A model generated the notes under the pieces. The model had not been told where the DNA came from. It searched no databases and saw only the letters and a program-made list of their open reading frames with translations. From Elusimicrobium minutum (GTDB taxonomy: Bacteria; Elusimicrobiota; Elusimicrobia; Elusimicrobiales; UBA9959): a stretch of DNA of 64,000 bases. A program made the translations under genes and the position numbers. The stretch spans positions 64,713-128,712 of the forward strand of contig DYIF01000005.1 of the NCBI GenBank assembly GCA_020723765.1, read 5' to 3'. Positions 60,356 through 64,000 of this stretch are shown one piece after another. Each line of letters starts with the position of its first letter. Within the stretch, counting starts at the first letter, position 1.

Positions 60356-63300
60356 TCCTCCTTTTTATCGTTTTTTAATAAATTCGGGTTCCTTGCGGCA
60401 AGACCTGTACCACAGGGCACCAAATGACCTATTATAACATTTTCTTTAAGACCTTTCAAATAGTCCAATTTATTCAGCACCGCGGCTTCGGTTAAAACCT
60501 TGGTGGTTTCCTGAAAGCTTGCGGCCGATATAAAAGACTCGCTTGAAAGGGAAGCTTTGCTTATTCCCAAAAGAACCGGCTCGTAGCTCGCTTCCTCAAG
60601 CCCCTTTTCTTTAAGCTTTTTATTTTCCTCTCTTATAACCGCTTTGGAAACTATTTCGCCGGCTATGAAAGAAGAAGCTCCGGGGTTTGTAATCTTAACA
60701 TTTGAAAGCATTTGTCTTACTATTATTTCTATATATTTATCGTTTATCGAAACACCCTGGCTTCTATAAACTTCCTGTATCGCGTTTACAAGATAAGACT
60801 GAACTTCCTGAGTCCCTTTTACTTGTAATAGGTCGTATATATCTACCGCCCCATCGGTCAAAGATTCGCCGACGCTGACTCTATCTCCGTCGTAAACCAT
60901 CAGGTGCTTACCGAAAGGTATATCGTAACTTTCCACCTGGCCGGTCTCTTCGTTCTTAACCTCGACTACAACCTGACCTTTGGTGTTTTGCTTTAACGAA
61001 ACGACCCCGTCTATTCTGGTTATAACGGCGGCGTTTGCGGGCCTTCTTACCTCGAACAACTCGGCGACTCTCGGCAAACCTCCGGTGATGTCTTTCGTTT
61101 TTATCGAAGTTTTTTCCATTTTTGCTATGATATCGCCCTGTTCTACCTGCTCGCCGTCGTCGACCGTTATTATACAATTGACGGGAAGTATGTAAGAATC
61201 TACGACTTTACTATTTTCAATTATTTCTATCCTCGGAATAAGGTTTTTACCTCTATGTTCTATTATTCTGTTTTCTATTATACCGGTTACCTTATTTCTT
61301 TCCCTATGCAAAGTTTTTCCTTCCTCGATATCCGCATATCTCGCATATCCCGATTTTTTGGTTATTATAGGCATTGAATGCGGATCCGACTTCGCTATTA
61401 TATCCCCTTTCTTAACTTCTTTTTTGTTTAAAATTTCTATTCTTGAGCCGTAAGGAATTTTTATCTCGCTCGATTTGTCTTTGGATTTTATAACCGCTAC
61501 GGCGTTTCTCGATATGCAAAGATGCTCCCCGTTTCTGTTCTTTATCGTTTCCAGATTTTTAAATTCAAGCGTTCCGTCTCTTTCCGCTTTTATTTCGGAC
61601 CTGCTGGCCTCGGCCGCCGCGGTTCCGCCTATATGGAATGTTCTAAGAGTAAGCTGGGTTCCCGGTTCTCCTATCGACTGAGCAGCTATTATTCCTACCG
61701 CCTCTCCTATTTCCACTTCCTTATCCGTTGCCAAATTCTTACCGTAACATTTCGCGCAGACTCCGTCCTCGGCTTCGCACGTTAAAACGCTTCTAACCAT
61801 AACTCTTTCTATTTGATGTTCTTTAATTCTCTTGGCAGCGTCCTTATTTATATACTCTCCGGATTTGACTATAACTTCACCGTCGGTGTCTATTATGTCT
61901 TCCTGAGCAACTCTTCCGACTATTCTATCTTCCAAAGGCTCTATAACATCCTCTCCTATTCTTATCTCTTCCACATATATCCCGTTTGTGGTCTGACAGT
62001 CTTTCATTGTAACTACCACGTTATGAGCCACATCCACAAGCCTTCTAGTAAGATATCCGGCATCCGCGGTTTTTAATGCGGTGTCGGAAAGACCTTTTCT
62101 TCCTCCGTGAGTGGATATAAAATATTCCAAAACGGTAAGACCTTCTCTAAAGTTGGATATGATCGGGTTTTCTATAATTTCGCCTTTACCTCCGGTAAGT
62201 TTCTTCTGAGGTTTGGCCATAAGACCTCTCATACCGCAAAGCTGTCTTACCTGTTGTTTGGAACCTCTCGCTCCGGAGTCCGCCATCATAAAAACGCTGT
62301 TAAACCTCGGTTTAGAAGGATCGTAATCGGTTTTTTCGTCCTTTGACATCTCGTCGAAAAGATGTTTGGATACTTTTTCAGTAACATCCGTCCATTGGTT
62401 TATGACCTGGTTGTATCTTTCCGCTTCCGTAATAATACCTTCTTTGGAAAGCTCTTCTATCTTTTTAACCTCTTTACTCGCTTTTTCTATAAGTTCTTTT
62501 TTCTGCTCCGGGATTTTCATGTCGGCTATGGATATGGATATTCCGCTCAATGTGGCGTAATGAAAACCAAGCTCAACCAGTTTATCCAATAACTGAACCG
62601 TTTTATAGGGTCCTATTTTATCAGATTTGTAACAAGTATCTACAAGAGTCACTATTTCTTTTTTGCCTAAAGGCTTGTTGTAATCTTTTAAGTTAACACC
62701 TTCTGGCAGTATGGAGAAAAATATTATTCTTCCGACCGTAGTGTAATCTTCCCATGTTTTATAATTTTTTATATCATATTTATCGTTATTTTTTTCGTCG
62801 AATTCGTTAAAGCCTCTGACTTTTATTGGAGCATGAATGTCTAAAATACCTCTTTGATAAGCAGCCATAACATCATCGAAATCGACAAAAAGCTTTCCAC
62901 TTCCTTTTTCGCCTTTTTTTACCTTGGTAAGGTAATTTACTCCCAAAATCATGTCGTGAGAAGGAACGGCTAATGGTTTTCCGCTTGCCGGGGAAAGTAT
63001 GTTATTGGTGGACATCATCAAAGCTCTCGCTTCCATCTGAGCTTGAGGAGAAAGCGGAACATGAACCGCCATCTGGTCCCCGTCAAAGTCAGCGTTGAAA
63101 GCAGCGCATACCAATGGATGCAGTTGTATCGCCAAACCTTCTATCAATACAGGTTCGAAAGCCTGTATTGAAACTCTGTGCAAAGTCGGGGCTCTGTTTA
63201 ACAGAACAGGATGTTTCTTTGTTACCTTTTCAAGTATATCCCATACCTCGTTATCCGGAGATTCTATTTTCTTTCTGGCCACCTTTAAAGTTATGTTTTC

Positions 63301-64000
63301 TTTCTTGACAAGTTCCGATAATACAAAAGGTTTAAAAAGTTCCAGAGCCATTCCTTTCGGAAGACCGCACTGATTTAACTTCAGATTAGGACCTATTACT
63401 ATAACGGATCTTCCCGAATAGTCAACTCTTTTCCCCAAAAGATTTTGTCTAAATCTTCCTTGTTTTCCTTTAAGCACGTCAGACAGCGATTTTAATGGTC
63501 TTCCAGTGGATGCCGTTACCGATTTTCCTCTGGCTCCGTTTTCTATTAAAGCGTCTACGGCTTCCTGCAACAATCTCTTTTCGTTGAATATCATCACCTG
63601 AGGAGCTCTTAAAGCCTCTATATGTTTTAACCTGTTGTTTCTGTTTATTATTCTTCTGTAAAGATCGTTTAAATCCGAGCTTGCGAATCTTCCGCCGTCA
63701 AGCTGTACCAACGGCCTTAAATCCGGCGGGATAACCGGCAATGTGGTTAAAATCATCCACTCGGGCCTTACCTGGTTTTCATAAAAACTTTCAAGAACCT
63801 GAAGCCTTTTTACTATTTTATTTTTCTCTTCCGGATTTTTTTGAATCTTTAAATCTTCCACAAGTTTATTTATCTCTTTTTCTAAATCCACGGACTCCAA
63901 AAGCTCTTTTATGGCTCCGGCGCCTATGTTAGCTTTAACTTTAGGAAGGCTTTTTCTTATGCTCGATAACTGATCCTCAAGTATAACGTCGCCTTTTCTA
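60352..64000 (-). CDS. rpoC: RNA polymerase beta' subunit (5' end outside window)
   Basis: Catalytic subunit of RNA polymerase. The frame stays open to the window edge, so the track start at 63900 (a TTG) is not real. About 1,215 residues are visible, against roughly 1,350-1,400, so the N-terminal zinc finger and clamp start are missing. NADFDGDQMAVHVPLS holds the three Mg-binding aspartates. LLGKRVDYSGRSVIV, LLNRAPTLHRVSIQAFEP, the bridge helix/trigger loop (GEPGTQLTLRTFHIGGTA) and a CEAEDGVCAKCYG zinc site follow. It is followed by rpsL, the normal beta-beta'-str order. Confidence 0.98.
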   Translation of the reverse strand, partial: RKGDVILEDQLSSIRKSLPKVKANIGAGAIKELLESVDLEKEINKLVEDLKIQKNPEEKNKIVKRLQVLESFYENQVRPEWMILTTLPVIPPDLRPLVQLDGGRFASSDLNDLYRRIINRNNRLKHIEALRAPQVMIFNEKRLLQEAVDALIENGARGKSVTASTGRPLKSLSDVLKGKQGRFRQNLLGKRVDYSGRSVIVIGPNLKLNQCGLPKGMALELFKPFVLSELVKKENITLKVARKKIESPDNEVWDILEKVTKKHPVLLNRAPTLHRVSIQAFEPVLIEGLAIQLHPLVCAAFNADFDGDQMAVHVPLSPQAQMEARALMMSTNNILSPASGKPLAVPSHDMILGVNYLTKVKKGEKGSGKLFVDFDDVMAAYQRGILDIHAPIKVRGFNEFDEKNNDKYDIKNYKTWEDYTTVGRIIFFSILPEGVNLKDYNKPLGKKEIVTLVDTCYKSDKIGPYKTVQLLDKLVELGFHYATLSGISISIADMKIPEQKKELIEKASKEVKKIEELSKEGIITEAERYNQVINQWTDVTEKVSKHLFDEMSKDEKTDYDPSKPRFNSVFMMADSGARGSKQQVRQLCGMRGLMAKPQKKLTGGKGEIIENPIISNFREGLTVLEYFISTHGGRKGLSDTALKTADAGYLTRRLVDVAHNVVVTMKDCQTTNGIYVEEIRIGEDVIEPLEDRIVGRVAQEDIIDTDGEVIVKSGEYINKDAAKRIKEHQIERVMVRSVLTCEAEDGVCAKCYGKNLATDKEVEIGEAVGIIAAQSIGEPGTQLTLRTFHIGGTAAAEASRSEIKAERDGTLEFKNLETIKNRNGEHLCISRNAVAVIKSKDKSSEIKIPYGSRIEILNKKEVKKGDIIAKSDPHSMPIITKKSGYARYADIEEGKTLHRERNKVTGIIENRIIEHRGKNLIPRIEIIENSKVVDSYILPVNCIITVDDGEQVEQGDIIAKMEKTSIKTKDITGGLPRVAELFEVRRPANAAVITRIDGVVSLKQNTKGQVVVEVKNEETGQVESYDIPFGKHLMVYDGDRVSVGESLTDGAVDIYDLLQVKGTQEVQSYLVNAIQEVYRSQGVSINDKYIEIIVRQMLSNVKITNPGASSFIAGEIVSKAVIREENKKLKEKGLEEASYEPVLLGISKASLSSESFISAASFQETTKVLTEAAVLNKLDYLKGLKENVIIGHLVPCGTGLAARNPNLLKNDKKED

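Noticed and set aside
1-64000. CRISPR arrays, insertion sequences, prophage genes, rRNA genes
   Set aside because: I saw no regularly spaced repeats, transposase or integrase motifs, phage proteins or rRNA sequence.

Overview
The window looks like a stretch of chromosome from an AT-rich, probably diderm, rod-shaped bacterium of an uncultured or poorly sampled lineage. The signs are A/T-ending codons (ATA, AGA, AAA), tightly packed operons, MreBCD-RodA-PBP2, a candidate outer-membrane barrel and lipoproteins, and ribosomal operons in an unusual arrangement. I cannot assign a phylum from the sequence alone. Nearly all genes are on the minus strand; the plus-strand exceptions are an exported nuclease, prfB-tatD, and a 30.4-33.8 kb block.

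Layout. 1-3.8 kb: valS (3' end outside the window), hemW and a slipin, with a perfect 12-bp hairpin just before hemW. 3.8-4.2 kb: no gene. 4.2-7.45 kb: a compact minus-strand operon that is the most interesting part. It holds a PqqD-like peptide-binding protein, a 45-codon Cys-rich peptide gene absent from the ORF track, an S24/S26-type peptidase, a radical SAM/SPASM enzyme, YajQ and a WG-repeat protein. The first four together look like a RiPP (modified peptide) system. Divergent from it is a secreted endonuclease I. 8.4-19.6 kb: glmM-pdxJ-glmS-acpS-nnrD-thiL-tsaE-tsaB-rimI-TPR-ispE, then spoVG and tRNA-Gln. 19.7-25.1 kb: rpmI-rplT-pheS-pheT and a Ycf46-like AAA ATPase. 25.2-27.1 kb: prfB and tatD (plus). 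27.1-30.3 kb: ExeA-like ATPase, PIG-L deacetylase, WecA/MraY-like transferase and an outer-membrane-like protein. 30.4-33.8 kb (plus): a secreted unknown, lepB, metF and a class II aldolase.

33.8-39.8 kb: sensor kinase, tandem thioredoxin-like protein, two response regulators (one degenerate), small envelope proteins and a lone HicA-like protein. 39.8-49.6 kb: cell-wall and shape genes (murI, amidase, rng, a TIGR03936-like gene, rodA, mrdA, mreD, mreC, mreB). 49.6-52.7 kb: alpha-operon genes infA-rpmJ-rpsM-rpsK-rpsD-rpoA-rplQ. 52.8-55.7 kb: nucleoside phosphorylase and PBP1A. 55.7-64 kb: rpoC (5' end outside the window), rpsL, rpsG, fusA, tuf and rpsJ. The usual rplC-to-secY block between rpsJ and infA is missing here. 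Tuf has its own near-consensus promoter, AAG-rich codon use and a variant switch I region.

Several transcription units (pqqD-like gene, nuclease, glmM, prfB, ExeA-like ATPase, histidine kinase) have a -10-like hexamer ending 6-7 nt before the ATG and no Shine-Dalgarno sequence, which suggests leaderless mRNAs. Others (tuf, lepB, slipin) have ordinary GGAG-type sites. Both modes seem to be in use.
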